A stretch of DNA of 42,481 bases, taken from positions 1-42,481 of the forward strand of contig JABINC010000002.1 in assembly GCA_018697675.1 (NCBI GenBank), written 5' to 3'. Origin of the DNA: Candidatus Peregrinibacteria bacterium. GTDB lineage: Bacteria > Patescibacteriota > Gracilibacteria > UBA1369 > JABINC01. Position numbers and translations under genes: made by a program. Under the pieces are notes generated by a model, which was not told the DNA's origin, did no database searches, and worked only from the letters and a program-made list of their open reading frames with translations. Of this stretch, positions 28,985 through 37,623 are shown in pieces. Positions within the stretch are counted from its first letter, which is position 1, and each line of letters opens with the position of its first letter.

Positions 28985-30365
28985 GATTTGTTAATTCTTT
29001 TCTTTGCCGCAGCATAGCATGAACCGGCAAGCTAGGTACATTCAATTTGAAAAATGCCAGACCATCACCACCATGCACCGATTCTACTTTTTCATTTTTT
29101 TTCGATTTATTATGAGAGCCTGGAATCTTCCAAAGACCTTCAATATTAGCGGTAAATTCATCAATCGGAGTCATAATTTCAATTTCACTACCATCCAAAA
29201 CTTTGTTTCGAACTTCAACTATGTAAACATATTCACCCTCCTTCAAGCACTCTTTGGCATACTCATCGCCAAACTTTTCCTCAAACGCCTCCCTGCTTTC
29301 ATCAGCTTCCGCCCGTACAACTCCTGAGAAAATATGCGTTTGATACGGCACATTTTTCTCGTAATACTGAGCTGCCTCTGCGGGATTATCAACCAAGAAC
29401 CCAGGGATAAATCCACGGTTTGCAACCTTCGCAAGATCATCAATCAATTTAGGATCAAACTCCTTCCCAGCCTTGATATTATCAAGAGCTTTTCGATAAA
29501 TTTTCGCGACCGAAGCCACATAATAAATGCTTTTTGACCTTCCCTCAACTTTGAAACTTACAACTCCAGCATCGACCAAATCTTTCAGATATTCAACGGC
29601 ACAAAGGTCGCGTGAATTCATAATATAAGTGCCGAATTCATCTTCATCCACCGATAAAAATTCTCCAGGCCGCTTGAGCTCTTCGAGAAAATAATTCCCC
29701 TCAATCTCTTCATAATGTTCAGGATCATACACTCCTGAAGCAGGGCTAGCTTTATGAACTTTGTATTTCCAACGACAGCTATGCGCACAAGTTCCTTGAT
29801 TCGCATCTCTATATGAAAAATAATTGGAAAGAAGACACCTCCCACTATATGCCATGCAAATAGCTCCGTGCACAAAGGCCTCAATTTCAAGCCCAGGATT
29901 CTTATCATGGATTTCCTTGATCTCTTTTATAGAAAGTTCCCGAGAAAGAATAATTCGCTCAATCCCAGCCGACTCTCGCCAAAATTTAGCGGACGCCCAG
30001 TTCACATTATTCGCCTGAACCGACAAATGAATCGGAATCTCCGGCGCATATTCCCGAGCAAAAGCAATAACCCCAGGATCCGCCATAATCCATGCATCCG
30101 GTTTCAACTTCGCCATTTTTTTAATCAAATTCTCAAGTAAATCAACCTTCACATTATGCGGAAAAATATTCACCGTAAAATAAATCTTCTTTCCAATGCT
30201 ATGCGCAAACTCAGTCGCCTCACGCACACCATCAAGATCAAACTGATTCTCCCTCGCTCGAAGTGAAAGCATAGGCACTCCCACATACACCGCATCAGCC
30301 CCGTACTCAAACGCAATCTTTGTCTTTTCCAGATTCCCACCCGGAAGCAATAATTCTAATTCCAT
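28971..30365 (-). CDS. U32 family peptidase / TrhP (YegQ)-like
   Basis: ELLLPGGNLEKTKIAFEYGADAVYVG; EAFVHGAICMAYSGRCLLSNYFSYRDANQGTCAHSCRWKY. Confidence 0.92.
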   Translation of the reverse strand: MELELLLPGGNLEKTKIAFEYGADAVYVGVPMLSLRARENQFDLDGVREATEFAHSIGKKIYFTVNIFPHNVKVDLLENLIKKMAKLKPDAWIMADPGVIAFAREYAPEIPIHLSVQANNVNWASAKFWRESAGIERIILSRELSIKEIKEIHDKNPGLEIEAFVHGAICMAYSGRCLLSNYFSYRDANQGTCAHSCRWKYKVHKASPASGVYDPEHYEEIEGNYFLEELKRPGEFLSVDEDEFGTYIMNSRDLCAVEYLKDLVDAGVVSFKVEGRSKSIYYVASVAKIYRKALDNIKAGKEFDPKLIDDLAKVANRGFIPGFLVDNPAEAAQYYEKNVPYQTHIFSGVVRAEADESREAFEEKFGDEYAKECLKEGEYVYIVEVRNKVLDGSEIEIMTPIDEFTANIEGLWKIPGSHNKSKKNEKVESVHGGDGLAFFKLNVPSLPVHAMLRQRKELTNHGTS

Positions 30366-30434
30366 AAAATAAGCTTAAAAATAACTCCTAAAGCCCGGGA
30401 ATTCTATCGATTAGAGGGTGAAAAAGCAAATCAA

Positions 30435-30899
30435 TCACTCCAATTCCTCACATGCAAGTAGCCATTTTGCCTGATCAGGAAATCCTTTATTAAACCTTAA
30501 ATATTGCTCTTTAGAAGAGATCAAAAATTCTATACTAAACTCATCACCTTTTACACAACTGAATTTATACCAGTCCGAAAGTTCATCTTGATTAAAAATG
30601 ATCTCAATGTGATATCCATCTTCATCAAACTCAAGATTCTGAGATCGCCAAGTGTAATTGAACTCTGGAGGCCTAAAATCATAATCGATCCCATCTTCTT
30701 CACAAAGCCTCTTATTTTCAGAAATTCCACCATCTTCAGAATCAAAAGTTTCAGGCAGAGTTTTAAATCCATAAAACTTCATAAGATATTTACGAAACCA
30801 TTGCCAACGAACAAGACAGGCTTCATAGGTAATCTCATATGAAACTGGAAGTTCGTATTTTACATAATAAGTTTTATCTAACACGACTAGATTTTTCAT
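30435..30899 (-). CDS. Hypothetical protein
   Basis: 154-aa ORF; no recognised family. Confidence 0.5.
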   Translation of the reverse strand: MKNLVVLDKTYYVKYELPVSYEITYEACLVRWQWFRKYLMKFYGFKTLPETFDSEDGGISENKRLCEEDGIDYDFRPPEFNYTWRSQNLEFDEDGYHIEIIFNQDELSDWYKFSCVKGDEFSIEFLISSKEQYLRFNKGFPDQAKWLLACEELE

Positions 30900-31101
30900 T
30901 AGTAGGACGCTTATAAACTTACATTTTTAAATACACAAAAACTAGTCTATAGTTCGAGCAGCCAAGTAATAACCCAACTATGAACAAAGAATCACTTAAA
31001 CAGAAACCCAGAAGACATAGACTACGTATAGTTTCATCTAGTCGACGATATATATTTTCATGAGAAAATACATCCAGCAATAAATTAACATTAAAAAGCA
31101 T

Positions 31102-31785
31102 ATGAAATTATTTGACACTATATTCCATCTACTACTCGATGAAGAGAAAATCCTTTCTCTCAATTCCACAACGAAAATACACGCTATTAAAGATGATAAT
31201 GGAAACGATCATAATTACTATATCACCACAAAACAAAACGATTACATTGAAGATTCTGAATTTCCAAATCGAGAAATGATAGAAGAATTCCTGACCTACA
31301 TCATACTCAAAAAAGATCCACGAATAAAAAAAATAGAAAACTTTGTATCAAAACAAAGGAATAAAACCACACGAACCGACCTGGCAAAAGCTCTCCGCAC
31401 CGACCATCCCAAACTTACGAAAAGAGTTGAAAAATATTTAGGAGAAGAAGGCAAACTCATTGATGCGGCTGTCAAAATCAGAGTAGAGGGACTTGTAGAA
31501 AAATCTGGGTCTTCAATTATTTTCACGTCAAACCGAGACTATATTTCAGAATTATCATATAAAGATCATGTATTTACATATACAGAAAGTGAACGAGGTG
31601 GCCCTGCAACACCTATACAAACTTTTTCTTCGAATGAAGAAGCTAGAAAGTTCATCATAGATAAAGGCCATATAACTTTTCAAGATGGAAGACTTACAGG
31701 AAAAATAATATTTGCTGTTAAACTAAGACTCGAAGACAAATACAATTTACACACAGTTAGAGAATATCTTGATTCAATCTCATAA
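31102..31785 (+). CDS. Hypothetical protein upstream of ankyrin gene
   Basis: 227-aa ORF, 18 bp upstream of the ankyrin gene. Confidence 0.55.
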   Translation: MKLFDTIFHLLLDEEKILSLNSTTKIHAIKDDNGNDHNYYITTKQNDYIEDSEFPNREMIEEFLTYIILKKDPRIKKIENFVSKQRNKTTRTDLAKALRTDHPKLTKRVEKYLGEEGKLIDAAVKIRVEGLVEKSGSSIIFTSNRDYISELSYKDHVFTYTESERGGPATPIQTFSSNEEARKFIIDKGHITFQDGRLTGKIIFAVKLRLEDKYNLHTVREYLDSIS

Positions 31786-31803
31786 AAATACCAAAAAAAC
31801 ACT

Positions 31804-33999
31804 ATGAATAAATCAAATAATAAACGGGCTCCACTTAACGACGCTATTAAAAAAGATGATCTGGAACTCGTTGAAAAGCTCCTCAAAACAAAAATCAACC
31901 TAAATCGGATTCCCGCAGGACAAAATAGCACTCCACTTACATTAGCATGTTATTATAAAAACAATGAAATTGCCAAGGCTCTCATCAAAGCAGGAGCAGA
32001 CGTTAATAAAAAAGATAAAAAAGGCGACACTCCAATAAAATTAGCCTGTGACGCCTATGAAGACGATTCGAAAAAAATCGCAGAACTCACAAAACTCCTT
32101 TTAGAAAATGGAGCAGATCCAAATATATTCAAAAGGGATACCGATGGACCGATAAACTCCGCGGCAATGTATGGGCACCTAGAAGCTGTTAAGCTATTGA
32201 TAAAACACAAAGCGAACATAGATAAAAAAGGGAACTATGGGCGGACAGCCTTAATGTACGCTGCTTCTTGTTCACGTTCAATTAAAATAGTGAAAGCCCT
32301 ACTCAAATCTGGTGCCGACGTAAATATAGAAAATGAGGGCGAAGAAAATGCTCTTTTTGAAGTAATAACAAATGAAAAATCTAATGTGGAAATCGCAAAA
32401 TTACTCATCTCAGCCGGAACAAAAATTAACAGAGGAAATCATTATCATGGGAGCGCTCTACATTGGGCGGCTTTTTGCGGCAGAACAAATATCGTAAAAC
32501 TTTTATTAGAGAATGGTGCTGATATAAACAAAAATCACAAAAATAGCGGCCTCCCTATCAGTGAAGCTATGAGCCAAGGATGTACAAAAATTGTAAAAAT
32601 ACTTTTTGATCACTGGATAAATAGCAATTCAAAACAAGATCTTCTCGATAGTGGCATTTTAGAATATGCAGTCGAGAAAAAAGACATGGTATTCACAAAA
32701 AAAATAATTGCAGAAGCAAAAAAACGTAAAAAGAAACTTCCTGGAGATGCTCTCGTAGAAGCGGCCAGAACCGGAGACCTGGAACTGACAAAACTTCTCA
32801 TCGCAGCAGGTTTAAGCCCCGAAGAAGGACAATACTCAGAAACCCCACTGATGAAAGCGGCCTACTATGGGAGACTCAGCATAGTAAAATATCTTTTAGA
32901 TAACGGTGCCAACCTTGCAGCTAAAGATTGTCGAGGCAATACCGCCCTACTTCATGCGGCATGGTCTGGACGCACCAACGTTGTCCGCGAACTTCTAAAA
33001 CAAGGTGCGAAAATCAACGAAAAAAATAATTTAAACTGGAATGCGCTGATGCAAGCATGTATTGAAAAACATATCAAAACAGCAGAATTTCTTCTCAAAA
33101 AAGGCTCACCAACCGATGAAATAGACAAAGAAAAAGGTGTAACAGCTCTTACTCTTGCTAAACATTCAGGTTCTAAAGAACTTATCGACTTACTCATTTC
33201 CCATGGAGCCACTGAGCGCAAAATAAAACAAAGAAAAAAGGGAGAGGAATATTTTTCAATTTTTGATTGTGAAATATGCTCATATCTACCTCACAAAAAA
33301 GATCTCTGGAGAACTCTGCAAGTCGAAGAATTCAAAGGGCTAGAAAGCATATATACAGAACACTTGCAACCAGACAGACACACGGAAGTTTCGAATATGA
33401 TAAAAAAATGTACAAATTGTGGTACATATTATCATCAATATTATTCAGTAGATGATGAAGACGCATTCATAGCAGGACCTTCAATAAGTCATAATTTTCG
33501 AAGATTAAACTTAGAAGAGTTGAAAGTCACATTAAGAAAAATTAAAAAAACAGAAGAATTAAATGAATTCAAAAAAAGATATCCATCAATAATTAAAGAT
33601 CTTGAATCAAAACTTAAGAAAGGAGAAACTATCTCAAAAAACTTACTACTTCACGTTATAGAGTCCCTCACGGATTATTATATTACGAAAGAAAACTGGG
33701 AAGATTTAGAAAAATATTTACTTCAAAATTCTAACCCAGAAATAGCATTACAAACAGCGAGAGATCTCTGCCTCATATATGGCGTACAATATTATGACCA
33801 TAGAATGCCCTATTATACAGAGTACCGAGATTGCACAACGGGAATGCAGAAAAAAGCCAAACCTTTTATAAAAAAACACAATAAAAATATTTTACAAAGC
33901 ATTAACAAATTCAAAGACGATAAGAATCCACAAGTTAAGTTAAAATACGACGATGCAATAAACTCAATGAAGTATTATAAATTGAAACCTAGTAAATAA
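31804..33999 (+). CDS. Ankyrin-repeat protein with C-terminal Cys4 zinc-binding segment
   Basis: Many ankyrin repeats (e.g. TALMYAASCSRSIKIVKALLKSGADVN; SALHWAAFCGRTNIVKLLLENGADIN), then CEIC...CTNC. Confidence 0.9.
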   Translation: MNKSNNKRAPLNDAIKKDDLELVEKLLKTKINLNRIPAGQNSTPLTLACYYKNNEIAKALIKAGADVNKKDKKGDTPIKLACDAYEDDSKKIAELTKLLLENGADPNIFKRDTDGPINSAAMYGHLEAVKLLIKHKANIDKKGNYGRTALMYAASCSRSIKIVKALLKSGADVNIENEGEENALFEVITNEKSNVEIAKLLISAGTKINRGNHYHGSALHWAAFCGRTNIVKLLLENGADINKNHKNSGLPISEAMSQGCTKIVKILFDHWINSNSKQDLLDSGILEYAVEKKDMVFTKKIIAEAKKRKKKLPGDALVEAARTGDLELTKLLIAAGLSPEEGQYSETPLMKAAYYGRLSIVKYLLDNGANLAAKDCRGNTALLHAAWSGRTNVVRELLKQGAKINEKNNLNWNALMQACIEKHIKTAEFLLKKGSPTDEIDKEKGVTALTLAKHSGSKELIDLLISHGATERKIKQRKKGEEYFSIFDCEICSYLPHKKDLWRTLQVEEFKGLESIYTEHLQPDRHTEVSNMIKKCTNCGTYYHQYYSVDDEDAFIAGPSISHNFRRLNLEELKVTLRKIKKTEELNEFKKRYPSIIKDLESKLKKGETISKNLLLHVIESLTDYYITKENWEDLEKYLLQNSNPEIALQTARDLCLIYGVQYYDHRMPYYTEYRDCTTGMQKKAKPFIKKHNKNILQSINKFKDDKNPQVKLKYDDAINSMKYYKLKPSK

Positions 34000-35506
34000 A
34001 AGGAACAAGCTCATTTCTTTTCAAATATCGAGCTTCAAAACTCATGCGTGGTACTGCAACACCAATCTTTTTGTAAAAATCCAGTTCGCGTTTTTGAAAT
34101 CTAAAAGGCCTACCTTGAACCGGACACATATACACCTTACTTTCTAAATCCGCCCCTACTTCTGAAATCAAATCAGGAATAATTTCAACAGATTCACCAA
34201 CCCCAATTTCATCCGCCAAAACCGAAGAAGACGCCAAAGGAAAATAATCATTCGCCAAAGTGTCTTCGTATGGAAACATTGAAAATTTCTGAGGGAAGAA
34301 TTCTCCATATTCACCATTTTCTCTCATACATTCAACTATTCGATCAACAAGCTCAAAATACTCCTGTTCGGAGTATGGTTTATTAAAAATACAAAACTTT
34401 CCATCTTTCAAACCTATACATCCAAAACAATTTTCACAGCCCCAACAGTTATCACAATACTGTAAAAAGCTCGAACGCATACAATAATTACAATATTTCA
34501 AATCATAACAATGCGCGATAGTCACACAGTCAACACAGAGCTCCGTCTCCATTCCATAAGCATAGAAATCATACGAATCTTTCACGTCCCTAGAATTCAA
34601 AATATAACGACAATCCTGCAATTCAGTTACATTGCACGCATCAAATGCATTCCGGCTATTATAAATAGAATCCCCCGTGCAATTTTCAGAATTCAAAATA
34701 ATATGACGGATCCGCGGCCACTCTTTGCTCCACTCATCCCAACTTTTTTTCAAATGCTCAAGCACACCATTCGAATCAACTCGGTACTCCTTCAACTTCT
34801 GCTCATACTCCTCACGAGTTAATTGTTGGTTAAAAAAACAATATTCCTTCCGCTCAAGCCCATAACAAAACATCGAATTTTTTACTCCACGACAATTCCG
34901 AAGAAAAATCGAATCTGTACAGTTATCACAGTCATCCGAAAACTTCACATTGTAACAATTTTTAACATTCACGCATTCATAGCAAAGTTCCGAATGCAGA
35001 ATATTTGTACAGTCCACACAATCCGTGCACTTATCCGCAAATCGACAATACATACAATCCTCATCATCCTCAGAATTGAAAATAAAATAACAATTTCGAC
35101 AAAACCCACAATGATTTGAATATTCGGAATTCTCTTCATTCCCAGCACTAGCTTTATGCATTCGCGGAGCAATTTTCCATAAATCATAAAGTTGATCAAA
35201 AAACGACCTATCAAAATCATAGCTCTCGAGATATGGGGTCTCGAAATCTTGGCTGTGCCATTCATCCACATGATAAACCGGATACGGAACATCCGGCCGA
35301 ACATTCGAAATTATAGTTTCACCACTTAAATCAGATATGCGTTTATGAAGTTTTCTCTCGTTGCGAAAACTAAGCCTCCGCTTAAGTCTATCTTTCGGGC
35401 AAAGAGTCGGAAGAGGTACATTCCTTTTTTCGTAGTATGCCTGATCCTGATCATCGATTTGAAAATCTCCCGAACAGACTCTGCATTTTTTTGTGATAGT
35501 GGTCAT
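33989..35506 (-). CDS. Fusion of zf-trcl-like zinc ribbon and two-module Cys-rich repeat protein
   Basis: N-terminus CRVC...LCPKDRLKRRLSFRNERKL; then 30+ Cys in repeats; caps CYGLERKEYCFFNQQLTREEYEQK and NCFGCIGLKDGKFCIFNKPYSEQEYFE. Confidence 0.85.
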   Translation of the reverse strand: MTTITKKCRVCSGDFQIDDQDQAYYEKRNVPLPTLCPKDRLKRRLSFRNERKLHKRISDLSGETIISNVRPDVPYPVYHVDEWHSQDFETPYLESYDFDRSFFDQLYDLWKIAPRMHKASAGNEENSEYSNHCGFCRNCYFIFNSEDDEDCMYCRFADKCTDCVDCTNILHSELCYECVNVKNCYNVKFSDDCDNCTDSIFLRNCRGVKNSMFCYGLERKEYCFFNQQLTREEYEQKLKEYRVDSNGVLEHLKKSWDEWSKEWPRIRHIILNSENCTGDSIYNSRNAFDACNVTELQDCRYILNSRDVKDSYDFYAYGMETELCVDCVTIAHCYDLKYCNYCMRSSFLQYCDNCWGCENCFGCIGLKDGKFCIFNKPYSEQEYFELVDRIVECMRENGEYGEFFPQKFSMFPYEDTLANDYFPLASSSVLADEIGVGESVEIIPDLISEVGADLESKVYMCPVQGRPFRFQKRELDFYKKIGVAVPRMSFEARYLKRNELVPFIY

Positions 35507-35509
35507 AAG

Positions 35510-35527
35510 AATATTTTATAAAATATT
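35510..35527. promoter_or_regulatory. 18-bp perfect palindrome AATATTTTATAAAATATT upstream of Cys-rich fusion gene
   Basis: Self-complementary, begins 4 nt upstream of the start codon (minus strand). Confidence 0.45.
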
Positions 35528-35551
35528 TAAGACTACATAATACAAGGCTAT

Positions 35552-35580
35552 ATTAAACCTCAGCAGACGATCCTCGTCAA
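35552..35580 (-). promoter_or_regulatory. Promoter of Cys-rich fusion gene (TTGACG-N17-TTTAAT)
   Basis: Minus-strand TTGACG (35580-35575), TTTAAT (35557-35552), 17-bp spacer. Confidence 0.6.
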
Positions 35581-35620
35581 CCCCCATGTCGGCAAACCCC
35601 GTCCAACCACCCCCTGAAAT

Positions 35621-35649
35621 TTGACTTTCTTAAGCCACTAAGATAGAAT
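35621..35649 (+). promoter_or_regulatory. Promoter of TrmB paralogue 2 (TTGACT-N17-TAGAAT)
   Basis: TTGACT 35621-35626, TAGAAT 35644-35649, 17-bp spacer. Confidence 0.65.
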
Positions 35650-35663
35650 AAGTACGAAACTGA

Positions 35664-35675
35664 CGAAAATTTTCG
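35664..35675. promoter_or_regulatory. 12-bp perfect palindrome CGAAAATTTTCG, candidate operator
   Basis: Self-complementary, 14 bp downstream of the -10 of the TrmB paralogue 2 promoter. Confidence 0.45.
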
Positions 35676-35700
35676 ACAACCCAAAAAGCAGCCAAAAACC

Positions 35701-36504
35701 ATGATAGACAAACTTCAAAAATTAGGATTTACAGAAAAAGAAGCGGCCATATATTTGACAACTTTGGAGCTCGGATCAGGCTCTGCAGTATCCACGATTT
35801 CCAAAAAATCTGGAATCACCAGAACCACCACATATGACATTTTAGAATCCCTTCTCAAAAAAGGAATCATCACCAAGCATGAAAAAAAAGAACAGCTCTA
35901 TTTCGAAGCCAGACCTCCAGAACAACTCATGACATACCTCGAAGAGGAAAAGAAAAAGATCGAAGACAAAATGACAGAAGTAGAAGGCCTGCTTCCAGAA
36001 TTAAAAATCCATCACAGAGCTCTGGAAGGTCGCCCAAGAGTATATTTTTACGAAGGATTTGAAGGACTTATCCGAGTGTACGAAGAAACCCTAACCTCCT
36101 CTGAAGAGATCCTTGCATATGCATCCGACCAAGCAAATCAAGATGCCGTCCCAGCTTATTTTCCGAAATATTATAAGCGCAGAGCCGCAAAAAAGATCCC
36201 AATTCGAGCGATATTCCCAGATACCCCCTGCGACCGAGAGAGACATTCCCTAGATAAGCAAGAACTTCGCCGGAGCCGTATTGTACCGCAGGAAAATCTC
36301 GACTTCACACCAGAAATTAATTTTTTCGACAACAAAATGATGATCGCAGATTGGAAAGAAAAACTCGGAATCATCATCGAGTCACAGGAAATCGTAAATG
36401 TATTCAAACAAACATTCGAACTAGCTTGGGAAGCAGCCGAAAAATATCACAAGAAACTTGGGCTAAAAGATACCGCGCCGCAAACAAGAAAACAAAAGCG
36501 CTAG
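35701..36504 (+). CDS. TrmB-family transcriptional regulator (paralogue 2)
   Basis: MIDKLQKLGFTEKEAAIYLTTLELGSGSAVSTISKKSGITRTTTYDILESLLKKGII; FYEGFEGLIRVYEE. Confidence 0.9.
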   Translation: MIDKLQKLGFTEKEAAIYLTTLELGSGSAVSTISKKSGITRTTTYDILESLLKKGIITKHEKKEQLYFEARPPEQLMTYLEEEKKKIEDKMTEVEGLLPELKIHHRALEGRPRVYFYEGFEGLIRVYEETLTSSEEILAYASDQANQDAVPAYFPKYYKRRAAKKIPIRAIFPDTPCDRERHSLDKQELRRSRIVPQENLDFTPEINFFDNKMMIADWKEKLGIIIESQEIVNVFKQTFELAWEAAEKYHKKLGLKDTAPQTRKQKR

Positions 36505-37538
36505 AAAATCGAATCCAAATCTTTCTTCATTGCAAGCACCGCATTGTGTGCAGCTTGTTCGTAGTGCGACCCATCCACAGGGCCATCAACTTTTTCATAA
36601 GCGAATGTGATTCCACGAGAAGAATTCACGATCGCTCCTTTGCCGTCAGAATTGAAGCAAGGCTTAACATCAGCCGCTCCACCCCCTTGAGCACCATAAC
36701 CCGGCACCAAGAAAATACTTTGCGGCATCATCTCACGAAGGATTTTAGCCTGAGCTGGATAAGTCGCCCCAACTACGGCCCCAATACTCGAATATCCAGA
36801 TTCTCCAATTACATCTGCACCCCAACTCTCAACCAATTGAGCAACCATTTCAAATACCGCATGACCACCTTCTACTCCACGATCCTGAATATCAGCCCCA
36901 GACGGATTCGAAGTCTTCACAAGAATAAATGCCCCCTTCCCACGCTTCATACAAAGGTCAGCAAAAGGCTTGATCGAATCATATCCCATGTAAGGATTAA
37001 GCGTCACCGCATCAATATCTATAAATTCTTTTTCCTCTCCAAACACATCAACTTCTCCAAGAAAATAGTTCGCATAAGCCTTCGCAGTCGATCCAATATC
37101 AGACCTCTTAATATCAGCCAACACAAGAAGTCCTTTCTCCTTCGCATATCGACAAGTTTCCTCAAAAGCCAAATACCCGAAAAATCCAAACTGCTCATAA
37201 AATGCAATCTGAGGCTTCACAATTGGCACAAGATCACATACCGCATCTATAATTCCACGATTAAATTCAAGCAGCGCTTTCGACGCAGCCTCCGGAGTAT
37301 AACCATATTTTGCAGTTATAGGATCAATAATTGACGATGGAATTTGATTCAGCCGAGGATCCAAACCTACGCAAATACACGAACCTTTTTTATCAATCGC
37401 TCGATTCAACTTATCTGCAAAATTCTCTAACTTAGTATTCTCAAAAGTCACCTCTTCCACATCAGTCTCACCCACAATTTGAACCTCCACCTCCGGCCCT
37501 TCCTCCGGAACATTTTTCATGGCACCTTCATCATTCAT
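36501..37538 (-). CDS. pyrF: Orotidine-5'-phosphate decarboxylase (type 2)
   Basis: CVGLDPRLNQIP; LVLADIKRSDIGSTAKAYA; NPYMGYDSIKPF; start may be downstream of the annotated ATG. Confidence 0.93.
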   Translation of the reverse strand: MNDEGAMKNVPEEGPEVEVQIVGETDVEEVTFENTKLENFADKLNRAIDKKGSCICVGLDPRLNQIPSSIIDPITAKYGYTPEAASKALLEFNRGIIDAVCDLVPIVKPQIAFYEQFGFFGYLAFEETCRYAKEKGLLVLADIKRSDIGSTAKAYANYFLGEVDVFGEEKEFIDIDAVTLNPYMGYDSIKPFADLCMKRGKGAFILVKTSNPSGADIQDRGVEGGHAVFEMVAQLVESWGADVIGESGYSSIGAVVGATYPAQAKILREMMPQSIFLVPGYGAQGGGAADVKPCFNSDGKGAIVNSSRGITFAYEKVDGPVDGSHYEQAAHNAVLAMKKDLDSIF

Positions 37539-37623
37539 AAAAATTTACATTAAAAATTAAAATCACAAAAAAACTACCTTTTGAAAGCCAGTAAATCAAG
37601 AAAAAACACTATTAAACACGACC

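Noticed and set aside
30980-31063. 27-aa basic small ORF (MNKESLKQKPRRHRLRIVSSSRRYIFS)
   Set aside because: No convincing ribosome binding site or promoter, and ORFs this short are common by chance.
34511-35119. Plus-strand ORFs of 103 and 98 aa
   Set aside because: Antisense shadow of the Cys-rich fusion gene; I/T/R-rich composition typical of the complement of Cys/Asn/Asp-rich codons.
36351-37334. 327-aa plus-strand ORF
   Set aside because: Antisense to the clearly conserved pyrF and overlapping the TrmB-2 end; biased composition and no recognisable domain.
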